DNA from: JAMCXS01 sp964459065
Lineage (GTDB): Bacteria; Acidobacteriota; Terriglobia; UBA7540
NCBI GenBank assembly: GCA_964459065.1
Contig: CAYWMN010000024.1
Location: 1 to 24,477 of the forward strand
Length of the DNA: 24,477 nucleotides
Reading direction: 5' to 3'
Positions 1-6,686 of the stretch are shown in pieces (positions within the stretch are counted from its first letter, which is position 1; every line of letters starts with the position of its first letter). A model generated the notes under the pieces. That model was not told where the DNA came from. It searched no databases and worked only from the letters and a program-made list of their open reading frames with translations. Position numbers and translations under genes: made by a program.

Positions 1-497
1 TTCTGAGGGCGTTCGGTTACCGCGGGATTGTGGATCTTGGCTACCGTTATGACCATCGCGATGGGAGCTATAAGATCCTGGACATTAACCCCCGGATTGG
101 TGCGACCTTTCGAATGTTTGTCGACAACAAAGGCATGGATGTGGCCCGAGCCCTCTACCTGGACCTGACGGGGCAGCCCATCGCTACCGGCGCGCTACGC
201 AACGGGCGCAGGTGGATTGTGGAGGATTTTGATTTCGTCTCCTGTGTCCGCTACCGCCTGGAGGGAAAGCTGGGGCTGAAATCCTGGCTGGCGTCCCTGC
301 GAGGAGTTGAGGAAGCGGCTTATTTTGCCCCCGACGACTTACTTCCCCTCCTGCCCATGTTGTTCAACGATCTGCACAAACTCCTCGCCAAATCACTCGA
401 GGGGATCGCTGGATTGCTGGGGCTTCGCCGCAGCGCCGGCTGGCTGCGGAATAAACGGACGCAAATTGCAGCGGCGCGAAGGGCTGAATTGCCGTGA
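1..497 (+). CDS. ATP-grasp carboxylate-amine ligase-like protein, C-terminal part (5' truncated by window edge)
   Basis: The reading frame is open from the first base and ends at TGA 495-497, so the start lies outside the window; an internal GTG at 30 is not taken as the start. The visible part matches the end of an ATP-grasp domain: a hydrophobic glycine-rich strand (FGYRGIVDLGYRYD), then ILDINPRIG, where Asp and Asn of DINPR correspond to the metal/ATP-binding acidic residue and Asn of the family. A basic tail of about 100 residues follows. ATP-grasp ligases activate a carboxylate as an acyl phosphate and join it to an amine or similar nucleophile; the substrate here cannot be read. Its stop overlaps the GTG start of the flippase gene, so the two are translationally coupled. 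In context it could attach an acid or amino acid to a sugar precursor (inference). Confidence 0.78.
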   Translation, partial: LRAFGYRGIVDLGYRYDHRDGSYKILDINPRIGATFRMFVDNKGMDVARALYLDLTGQPIATGALRNGRRWIVEDFDFVSCVRYRLEGKLGLKSWLASLRGVEEAAYFAPDDLLPLLPMLFNDLHKLLAKSLEGIAGLLGLRRSAGWLRNKRTQIAAARRAELP

Positions 498-1816
498 GCA
501 GCTTGTTCCTGAATCGTAGGAGCGAAACTCTGGCGGCAACCGCCTCCTGGACGGCCAAGGGCGGGCTTGCGGTTATAGATCAGGGATTATTCGCAGGCAC
601 GAACTTTCTGACTAACCTGCTGCTGGCACGCTGGCTTGCTCCGGCCGACTATGGGGCGTTTGCGCTGGCCTACTCGGTTTTTCTGCTGTTTGGAACTCTC
701 TATTCGTCGTTCTTGACCGAACCCATGCTGCTCTATGGGCCCGGCAAATACTTCTCCCGCATCCAGCAATACCTGGGACTTCTATTGCGCGGACACTTTT
801 CAATCGCCGGATCGCTGAGCGTCATGCTGCTGGCCACCGCCTTCGTGGTGGGACACTTTTATTCAGTGGTGGGCTGGGCGCTGGCGGGCGTTGCACTTGC
901 CGCCCCGTTCGTGCTTTTTACCTGGTTCGTCCGCGGCGCCTTCTACATCTGGTCCAGGCCCGCGTGGCCCGCCAGCGGCGGGCTGGTCTACTGTGCCACG
1001 CTGCTCGGCGCCATCATCGTGCTGCAGGACACGGGACATCTGACTCCCTTCAGCGCGCTAGTTGTCATGGGCGGAGCCGGACTGATCGTGTGCCTGCTGC
1101 TCCTGCCGCGCCTGGGCGTCCACTGGCGCCAAACGCTTGGCTCAAGCGGCCTGCGGGAAGTTGCCGCTGACCACTGGGGCTACGCCCGCTGGGTTGCGCC
1201 TTCGCGCGCCTCCGCCTGGGTTCCGACCAACGTCTATTTTGCCATCCTGCCTGTTTGGTTTGGACTTTCTCAGGCCGGAGCGCTGAAAGCCCTCCTGAAC
1301 TTCTCCATGCCGGTCATCCATACGCTGTCCGCGCTAGGGGTTCTGATCCTGCCGGTTCTCGTCCGCAGGCGGCGCAAAAATGGCGACCGCAGCGTTTCAC
1401 AGACGGTTCGCTGGTACTTTGGACTTGCCTTGATGGGAACCGTCGTGTATGCAGCGCTGCTGTGGACGTTCCGCGATCAGGCGCTGCATCTGCTCTATGG
1501 TGATAAGTACCAGAATTTTTCATCCCTGACCTTTATGCTCACGTGCTTGGCGCCTTTAGGCGCCTGCCTCGCCGAACCCTACTACCGGGCCCTGGTAGCG
1601 ATTGAACGGCCCGACCTCATGTTCAAGAGCAGCGCGGTAGGATGCGTCGTCGCCCTCGGCCTGGGAGTGCCGCTGGTCGCGGTCTTTGGCCTTAACGGAG
1701 CACTGGCCGGCGTTTTGGTCTCGGGCATGGCAGGGGGAATGATGAGTTACTTCTATTACAAAAGGGAATGTCCGGTAGACGTGAGCCCGACGCCGGCCCA
1801 TGCCGTTGCGGAATAG
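494..1816 (+). CDS. Wzx-like polysaccharide flippase (MATE/MVF superfamily), copy A
   Basis: A 440-residue, very hydrophobic protein with about twelve predicted membrane segments, the size and pattern of lipid-linked oligosaccharide flippases. The N-terminus has the family signature of a first amphipathic helix followed by FAGTNFLTNLLLARWL and PADYGAFALAYS. The GTG start at 494 overlaps the upstream stop by four bases. Wzx proteins move undecaprenyl-diphosphate-linked repeat units across the inner membrane. The protein is clearly paralogous to the product of 3597-4928: both share the LLARWLxPxxYGAxALAYS block, an LEP/TEP motif after it, a QAGALKAL motif in the middle and a GxxGAxAG motif near the end. 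Two flippases in one operon suggest two exported intermediates or redundancy. The short C-terminal tail is hydrophilic. Confidence 0.9.
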   Translation: MSSLFLNRRSETLAATASWTAKGGLAVIDQGLFAGTNFLTNLLLARWLAPADYGAFALAYSVFLLFGTLYSSFLTEPMLLYGPGKYFSRIQQYLGLLLRGHFSIAGSLSVMLLATAFVVGHFYSVVGWALAGVALAAPFVLFTWFVRGAFYIWSRPAWPASGGLVYCATLLGAIIVLQDTGHLTPFSALVVMGGAGLIVCLLLLPRLGVHWRQTLGSSGLREVAADHWGYARWVAPSRASAWVPTNVYFAILPVWFGLSQAGALKALLNFSMPVIHTLSALGVLILPVLVRRRRKNGDRSVSQTVRWYFGLALMGTVVYAALLWTFRDQALHLLYGDKYQNFSSLTFMLTCLAPLGACLAEPYYRALVAIERPDLMFKSSAVGCVVALGLGVPLVAVFGLNGALAGVLVSGMAGGMMSYFYYKRECPVDVSPTPAHAVAE

Positions 1817-1881
1817 ATCCGTTGGTTAATCGCTGCCGCGGAGCTTCACAATTCGCCCGGCAGCCCGGGAGGAAGCCCTTC

Positions 1882-1959
1882 ATGAGTCTGGCATTTCACC
1901 ACCTGCTGATCCATCCGCTCCGTGAAATGGTGCGTTACGCCTTGTTCGCAGGATACTGA
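1882..1959 (+). CDS. 25-codon ORF with strong ribosome binding site, in frame with the kinase gene; leader peptide or true kinase N-terminus
   Basis: ATG at 1882 is preceded by GGGAGGAAG at normal spacing, the best initiation signal in this intergenic region. The ORF encodes 25 residues (MSLAFHHLLIHPLREMVRYA, then LFAGY) and stops at TGA 1957-1959. The same frame reopens at once and runs through the kinase-like gene, whose first available start is a TTG at 1966, seven nucleotides past the TGA, without a good ribosome binding site. Three readings are possible: a premature stop or sequencing error in one longer kinase gene starting at 1882; a leader ORF that feeds ribosomes to the TTG by reinitiation; or rare UGA readthrough. 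I prefer the first. No function is assigned to the peptide itself. Confidence 0.35.
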   Translation: MSLAFHHLLIHPLREMVRYALFAGY

Positions 1960-1965
1960 TCGCCG

Positions 1966-3228
1966 TTGGCGCCCCGGCGGGTCTCCTACGATTCGCGATT
2001 GAAGCTTCCCAGTCTGAGGGAGGCCATTCAACAGTTCCTGGGCAGCAACGATCAACCTCTTTTGGTAAATGACCTGGATAACCGAAGCTTAAGCGCAAGA
2101 ATCATCGTCTGCACCATGCCCTCCAATCGGACCAAACGGCGTCTGGCTCAGATGGGGTACACTCACCGGCATTCCTTTATCTTCATCAACCGGGAAGGAT
2201 TACCATTCTTGCTTCTCCCGTCGGAAAACCGGAGGGTGTTTCTGGCAGGCCTTCGCATTTACGCGCCCCAAAAGATGCGCGGCAAAGTGCTGAGGGCGGT
2301 GGTTTCCGAACTACCCCGCTTGGGCGGGGCAAGGTGGTTGCCCAAAAGGCTGACGATTGCTTCCACCGAGGCGCTGCCGTTAGCAGCGCTCGTTAGCCGG
2401 CTGACGGGAGAGCCTTCGCCCGCCTTTGCCTGGTTTATCAATTCTTCCGCTTATTCCAGCAAGATCAATCTGCAGGCGATGGGGCCCAATGGGAAGATTC
2501 TGGGATATCTCAAGCTGTCACTGAGCCGGGTGGCGTTTCATAGTATCCAGCATGAAGCCCGCGTTTTAAATCAACTGTGGGGCTACCCCGAATTGCGTCC
2601 CAGGATTCCGCGGGTTCTTTATGAAGGGCGCTGGTCGGATGGTTACCTGATGATGCTGTCCGCCCTGCCGGGCAAGCCCGGCCCCCTGGCGTTTACAAGC
2701 CTCCATCAGGAGTTCTTGCGGACGCTTTCATCTCTTCAGCCCGTCGAATGCCCCGGAGAATCGCTCGTCACGAAGACCCGAGAGAAATGGGAAGAGGCGA
2801 TGTCTCGTCTGGGACCTGATTGGGCCGAAATCGGGCAAACGGCCCTCACCATGGCAGGACAACTCCTGCAAAGCCGGTCGGTCCCGTGCGGAATCATTCA
2901 CGGGGACTTTGTCCCCGAAAATACCCGCGTCCTGGATGAGCGTCTTCTTGTCTTTGACTGGGAGCGCTCAAAGGCCGCGATGCCGTGCACGTGGGATATT
3001 TTCCACTTCCACCTGGAACTGGCATTCCTGTTGGGAAAAAACGTCGAAGAGGTTTTCGCGATTCCCGAGTCTCCGGTAGATCGCGCCTGCTGGCTGCTCT
3101 ATCTGCTGGATTCCGCGTGCCGGCTTGCCAAGTCTGAACGGACACGAGCCAGGGCCGGCAGGCTCCGCTATCGCTACCATCTGCTTTCTCAAGAAGTTCT
3201 CCTCGGCCTGAGCCGAGAGTATTTTTGA
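1966..3228 (+). CDS. APH-fold phosphotransferase-like protein (aminoglycoside/choline kinase superfamily)
   Basis: A 420-residue protein whose C-terminal half has the kinase catalytic signatures: IIHGDFVPEN (about residues 311-319) fits the HGDxxxxN catalytic loop, with Asp314 as the presumed base and Asn319 as metal ligand, and VFDWE (329-333) supplies the second metal-binding acidic residue. A candidate ATP-lysine region is ILGYLKLS (178-185), followed by the QHEARVL helix Glu. The N-terminal 160 residues are not recognisable as a named domain. The family phosphorylates small hydroxylated substrates such as sugars, choline or antibiotics; given the operon, a sugar or lipid-carrier substrate is likely but unproven. 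The TTG start is weak and an in-frame TGA lies just upstream, so the real N-terminus may begin at 1882. A decayed relative of the C-terminal half lies directly downstream. Confidence 0.82.
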   Translation: MAPRRVSYDSRLKLPSLREAIQQFLGSNDQPLLVNDLDNRSLSARIIVCTMPSNRTKRRLAQMGYTHRHSFIFINREGLPFLLLPSENRRVFLAGLRIYAPQKMRGKVLRAVVSELPRLGGARWLPKRLTIASTEALPLAALVSRLTGEPSPAFAWFINSSAYSSKINLQAMGPNGKILGYLKLSLSRVAFHSIQHEARVLNQLWGYPELRPRIPRVLYEGRWSDGYLMMLSALPGKPGPLAFTSLHQEFLRTLSSLQPVECPGESLVTKTREKWEEAMSRLGPDWAEIGQTALTMAGQLLQSRSVPCGIIHGDFVPENTRVLDERLLVFDWERSKAAMPCTWDIFHFHLELAFLLGKNVEEVFAIPESPVDRACWLLYLLDSACRLAKSERTRARAGRLRYRYHLLSQEVLLGLSREYF

Positions 3229-3314
3229 CCTAATTGCGGCGGCTTCTACCGCCTGCGCAGGAATCTGGCCTTCAGGCTCCCGGAAAGTCAGTCCGCCAAA
3301 GTGCCGTTATAACT

Positions 3315-3594
3315 TATGACCGTCTTATCGTCCGGGACGGAAAACGCTTAACGGAGGAGGCACCCTCGGATGAGATCCTATTCACTTCCACTTGAAACTT
3401 CCCTGCCCTTTGGAAACGGCGACAAACAGGCGTTCCAGGCCCAGGAGTCTTCCCTCGCCCGCGCCTGCTGGTTGCTCGATCGCCTGACGGCCTTGTCCCG
3501 GCGGTCGGAGGTTGAACTCGACTGGATCCGGTCATTACGAATCCGCTGTCGCAACCAGAGACTTATTCGAGAGTCTCTTCTCTCCTTGAACTAA
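3315..3594 (+). pseudogene. Decayed second copy of the kinase C-terminal region, retaining a 74-codon ORF (3370-3594)
   Basis: Three blocks match the upstream kinase in order and with almost identical spacing. At 3318, DRLIVRDGKR corresponds to ERLLVFDWER (kinase 2941). At 3383, HFHLKL corresponds to HFHLEL (3004). At 3460, RACWLL is identical to RACWLL (3082). The distances are 65 and 77 nt against 63 and 78 nt. The three blocks are in three different frames, so the copy carries at least two frameshifts; the catalytic HGD loop is absent. A 74-codon ORF begins at ATG 3370 behind a strong GGAGGAGG site and ends two bases before the next gene's ATG at 3597. That gene has no ribosome binding site of its own, so the remnant may survive as a translational-coupling leader (inference). 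Bases 3229-3314 show no recognisable gene. Confidence 0.65.
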
Positions 3595-3596
3595 CC

Positions 3597-4928
3597 ATGT
3601 CTTCCACAACGCCGCAAAAAGCCGCTGAATGGGTTTCCGGCCAGATCTCCCTCTGCCGGCCCCGGGCGCGTTTTTGGCTGGCCAACGGGAGCCTTTCGGT
3701 CCTGGACGAAGGCATGATCGCCGGCTCGAATTTCCTGATCGGCGTGCTGCTGGCCAGGTGGCTTGTGCCGGACCAGTACGGCGCCTACGCCCTGGCCTAT
3801 TCGCTTTACCTGGCCCTGGCCGCCTTCTACCGCGCGTTAATTCTTGAGCCCATTGCGGTGTTCGGCCCCTCCTACAAATCCCTGGGCCGGCGGAAGTACC
3901 TCGGCAGCCTGCTCAAGCTGCAGGCGATCGCCGTCTTGCCGGTCGTCGCGATCCTGGGAGGTTCGTCGTATCTGGCCGGCCACCTATGGACCGCTCCATC
4001 GGTCGCCTCCGCGCTGGTAGGCTTAACTGTGGCCGCGCCATTCCTGCTGATCTTTTCGTTCACGCGGTTCTCCTTCTACCTCGACTGCAAGCCGGGCCGG
4101 GCGCTTTCCGGCGCCGTCATCTATTGCGCGATCATTGCCGCAGGACTGGCGCTTCTGTACCGGATGGGCCTTCTTTCGCCGCTGGCAGCCTTTCTTCTGA
4201 TGATGGCGGGCGCGCTTGTGAGCGGCGCCATCCAACTGGCGCGGCTCAAGCCCGCCGTGCGAGGAAAATTTCACGATGAGGTTTTGTCCGACGTCTGGAA
4301 CAAACACTGGACCTACGGGCGATGGTCGCTTCCCACCTCGCTTCTGGTGTGGCTGCCGGCCAATATTTTCTACTTTCTGGCAGGCAGCTTTTGCGGGGTT
4401 GCGCAAGCCGGAGCCCTCAAAGCTCTCACCAACTTCATTGCTCCCGTAGGACACCTGACCGCGGCCTTTTCACTTCTTCTGACGCCCTACGTTGCAAAGT
4501 TATACGGCGAGCAAGGCGCGCGGGGAACCCATTCGCCGGTGCAAAGAATCAACACTCTGTACTTCATCGCGGGCCTCTCCTATTGCGTGGTGATTGGAGT
4601 TTTCGGCAGCGTCATCTTTCACGCGCTGTACGCCAACCGCTATAGCGAATTCATCTATCTTGTTCCCTGGGCCGCGGTTGTCGCCGCCTTGAACATGGCC
4701 GGAAGCGGGTCGCGCATCGGCCTGCGCGCCTTGCAGAGTCCATCCTCTCTTTTCGTCGCCTATTGCGCCGCCGCCGTGGCTTCCATCGGGGCCGGCATTC
4801 CGTTGGTCTGGATCTACGGCGTGCCGGGCGCCATCGCAGGGTCCATTCTTGCATCTGCGGTCATGTTCACCAGCGTCCTAATTCTGTTCCGTAAAAAAGT
4901 TCACGCTTCCGCGCCGGTCGCAGCATAG
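3597..4928 (+). CDS. Wzx-like polysaccharide flippase (MATE/MVF superfamily), copy B
   Basis: A 443-residue multi-pass membrane protein, paralogous to copy A along its whole length (LSVLDEGMIAGSNFL, VLLARWLVPDQYGAYALAYS, AQAGALKALTNF, VPGAIAG). It is expected to flip lipid-linked glycan intermediates across the inner membrane. ATG at 3597 lacks a Shine-Dalgarno sequence within the normal window, and the preceding 74-codon ORF stops at 3592-3594, so translation probably depends on coupling. Copy A and copy B differ widely in sequence, which argues against a very recent duplication and leaves room for different substrates. About 100 nt separate it from comA, the first clear break in this part of the operon. 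Confidence 0.9.
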   Translation: MSSTTPQKAAEWVSGQISLCRPRARFWLANGSLSVLDEGMIAGSNFLIGVLLARWLVPDQYGAYALAYSLYLALAAFYRALILEPIAVFGPSYKSLGRRKYLGSLLKLQAIAVLPVVAILGGSSYLAGHLWTAPSVASALVGLTVAAPFLLIFSFTRFSFYLDCKPGRALSGAVIYCAIIAAGLALLYRMGLLSPLAAFLLMMAGALVSGAIQLARLKPAVRGKFHDEVLSDVWNKHWTYGRWSLPTSLLVWLPANIFYFLAGSFCGVAQAGALKALTNFIAPVGHLTAAFSLLLTPYVAKLYGEQGARGTHSPVQRINTLYFIAGLSYCVVIGVFGSVIFHALYANRYSEFIYLVPWAAVVAALNMAGSGSRIGLRALQSPSSLFVAYCAAAVASIGAGIPLVWIYGVPGAIAGSILASAVMFTSVLILFRKKVHASAPVAA

Positions 4929-5029
4929 AGCCAGGCCGCCCGCGCCCGGTCCCGAGCGAAAAAGAGGAGCCTGTTGGCTGCACTCATAACTCGTGTCTTG
5001 AATTTCAAAAAGAATTGAGGAGGCGCCCA

Positions 5030-5875
5030 ATGTTTGAGGTAAAAAGGACCGTCCCTATCAACCGGCTGCATACCCTTGATTATCTCCACTCGATCGGAGT
5101 GCCGGATTTGCCCCCGTCAACCAGTCCCTTTGATCCCGGCTACGATCCGGCAACGCTCGAAAGTCATCTGGACCAGAGCTCCCACCTGATGTCGATCCTC
5201 AAGATTTCAATGGCTTGCTGGATGGTGGCCAAAGAAAGCGCGACACGCGCCAAGATTGCCGCCGCCAAAAGGTACAAAGTCCCAACCGTTACGGGAGGCG
5301 GGCCCTTTGAGGTGGCCGTGGCCCAGGACCATCTGCCCGCTTATCTCGATTTGTGCGCCGACATCGGCGTCACGCGAATCGAGTGCGGCGAAGGCTTCAC
5401 GGAAATGCCGCTCAACGCCAATGACGTGGTCCGGATGGCCCGCCAGCGGGGTCTGGACGTCCAGTTTGAGATGGGCAAAAAGCATGACGGAGCTTTTACC
5501 GAAAAAGTGGTGCGCCAGCTCATTGAACAGGGAAAGCGCTGGCTCGACGCCGGCGCGCTTCAGTTGGTTGTTGAAGCGCGGGAAAGCGCCAAAGGCGTGG
5601 GCCTTTTCAACGACCAAGGCAAATTCAATGCCTCGTACGCCGATCGCTTTGCCAGGGCGTTCGGGCACAAAATCCTGATGTTCGAGGCCCCGAACAAATC
5701 CAGCCAATTCACGCTGCTCAATCATTTCGGAAACGAAGTCCATCTTTGCAACGTGCGCTTGGAGGAATTGCTGCGGGTTGAGATTTACCGGCGCGGGCTG
5801 CATTCCGACGCCTTTGCTCATGACAATCTGCGGCCCCGTGTGATGGAAGCGCCGCGTGCCCTGACGGGGACCTAA
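5030..5875 (+). CDS. comA: Phosphosulfolactate synthase (ComA family)
   Basis: ComA adds sulfite to phosphoenolpyruvate to give (2R)-phospho-3-sulfolactate, the first step of sulfolactate and of archaeal coenzyme M synthesis. The 281-residue protein fits the size of this TIM-barrel family and shows its blocks in order: ILKIS (56-60), TVTGGGPFE (86-94), GVTRIECGEGF (113-123), QFEMGKKHDG (145-154), LVVEARESAKGVG (179-191), MFEAPNKSSQ (217-226), NEVHLCNV (235-242) and RRGLHSDAF (254-262). The archaeal FGWGT-type segment after the first Lys is replaced by MACWMV. ATG 5030 is chosen because TTGAGGAGG just upstream is the ribosome binding site, so a TTG at 5015 is not the start. It is followed by comB after 11 nt. 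Its position inside an EPS operon, with no other coenzyme M genes in view, is unusual. Confidence 0.9.
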   Translation: MFEVKRTVPINRLHTLDYLHSIGVPDLPPSTSPFDPGYDPATLESHLDQSSHLMSILKISMACWMVAKESATRAKIAAAKRYKVPTVTGGGPFEVAVAQDHLPAYLDLCADIGVTRIECGEGFTEMPLNANDVVRMARQRGLDVQFEMGKKHDGAFTEKVVRQLIEQGKRWLDAGALQLVVEARESAKGVGLFNDQGKFNASYADRFARAFGHKILMFEAPNKSSQFTLLNHFGNEVHLCNVRLEELLRVEIYRRGLHSDAFAHDNLRPRVMEAPRALTGT

Positions 5876-5886
5876 AGGAGAAAAAC

Positions 5887-6621
5887 ATGACCAGCAGGTT
5901 CGTCAAGATCGATTGCTTCATCGATGGCTTTGAACCGCGCCACGACGGGTTCGCGGTTGTTGCCGTGGATGTTATCCGCGCCACAACCGCCGCCATCACG
6001 GCCGTGGCGACAGGCCGAGCCTGTTATCCGGCAGCTTCGCTTACGGATGCCGAGTTGCTGGCAGCCAAGCTGAAAAACCCTCTGCTGGCCGGCGAACTCG
6101 GCGGGAACATGCCTTATGGGTTCCACCTGAACAACAGTCCTGCGGCGCTGGCGGCCCACACGGATATCTCGCGGCCTGTGGTGCTGCTCTCCAGTTCAGG
6201 CACCAGGCTCATGTGCTGCGCCGATGGAGCGCCGGCCGTTTATGCCGCTTGTTTTAGAAACTTCACCGCAACAGCCCGCTACGTGGCTCTCGATCACTCA
6301 AACGTCGCACTTCTGGGCGCGGCCACCCGCGGTGAGTTTCGGGAAGAAGACCAGATCTGCTGCGCCTGGATTGCCCGCGCGCTCGTCGCACAGGGGTACA
6401 TTCCCGAAGACGCCCAAACCATTGCCATTCTGGACCGCTGGGGAGAAGCCCCGCCTTCCCACTGCATGGTCAGCAAGAGCGTGAATTACTTGCGAAACAC
6501 CGGCCAGCTCGACGATTTGGAATTTATTCTCACCCACGTCGACGACCTCAACTCCGCGTTCATGTTGAAGAACGGGGAAATCGTTGAAGAGCGCCGTTTC
6601 CCGCGTCTTGCCGTAGCGTAA
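5887..6621 (+). CDS. comB: 2-phosphosulfolactate phosphatase (ComB family)
   Basis: ComB is a Mg-dependent phosphatase that converts 2-phospho-3-sulfolactate to 3-sulfolactate. The 244-residue product carries the family blocks: VVAVDVIRATTAAITAVATG (residues about 24-43), AGELGGNMPYGFHLNNSPAA (corresponding to the GExxG...NSP signature), LLSSSGTRLM (about 99-108, the TTNGT-like strand), and a late EEDQICCAWIARAL helix. ATG 5887 is preceded by AAGGAG, which directly abuts the comA stop, so comA and comB are co-translated. The pair is a self-contained module from phosphoenolpyruvate and sulfite to sulfolactate. No sulfolactate dehydrogenase, ComDE-type decarboxylase or other later coenzyme M gene is visible in the window, so sulfolactate itself, or a conjugate, is the likely end product (inference). 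Confidence 0.9.
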   Translation: MTSRFVKIDCFIDGFEPRHDGFAVVAVDVIRATTAAITAVATGRACYPAASLTDAELLAAKLKNPLLAGELGGNMPYGFHLNNSPAALAAHTDISRPVVLLSSSGTRLMCCADGAPAVYAACFRNFTATARYVALDHSNVALLGAATRGEFREEDQICCAWIARALVAQGYIPEDAQTIAILDRWGEAPPSHCMVSKSVNYLRNTGQLDDLEFILTHVDDLNSAFMLKNGEIVEERRFPRLAVA

Positions 6622-6628
6622 AAATCCC

Positions 6629-6666
6629 GCCCGGAGCGGCCCCGGTAACGCGCCCGGAGCGGGGCC
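6629..6666 (+). repeat. Direct repeat and possible hairpin between comB and the polymerase gene
   Basis: GCCCGGAGCGG occurs twice (6629-6639 and 6652-6662), and GGCCCC at 6638-6643 can pair with GGGGCC at 6661-6666. No T-tract follows, so it is not a standard terminator. It could be an RNA-processing or attenuating stem, or merely GC-rich chance. Confidence 0.28.
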
Positions 6667-6686
6667 TTCCTGGTCAATAGGAACCA

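Noticed and set aside
1957..1959. Selenocysteine codon
   Set aside because: No homologue with Cys at this position is known to me, no SECIS-like hairpin is evident just downstream, and the kinase fold needs no selenocysteine.
5207..5821. 204-codon open frame antisense to comA
   Set aside because: It mirrors the GC-rich codon bias of comA, lacks a start signal and has no domain motif; comA is firmly supported on the other strand.
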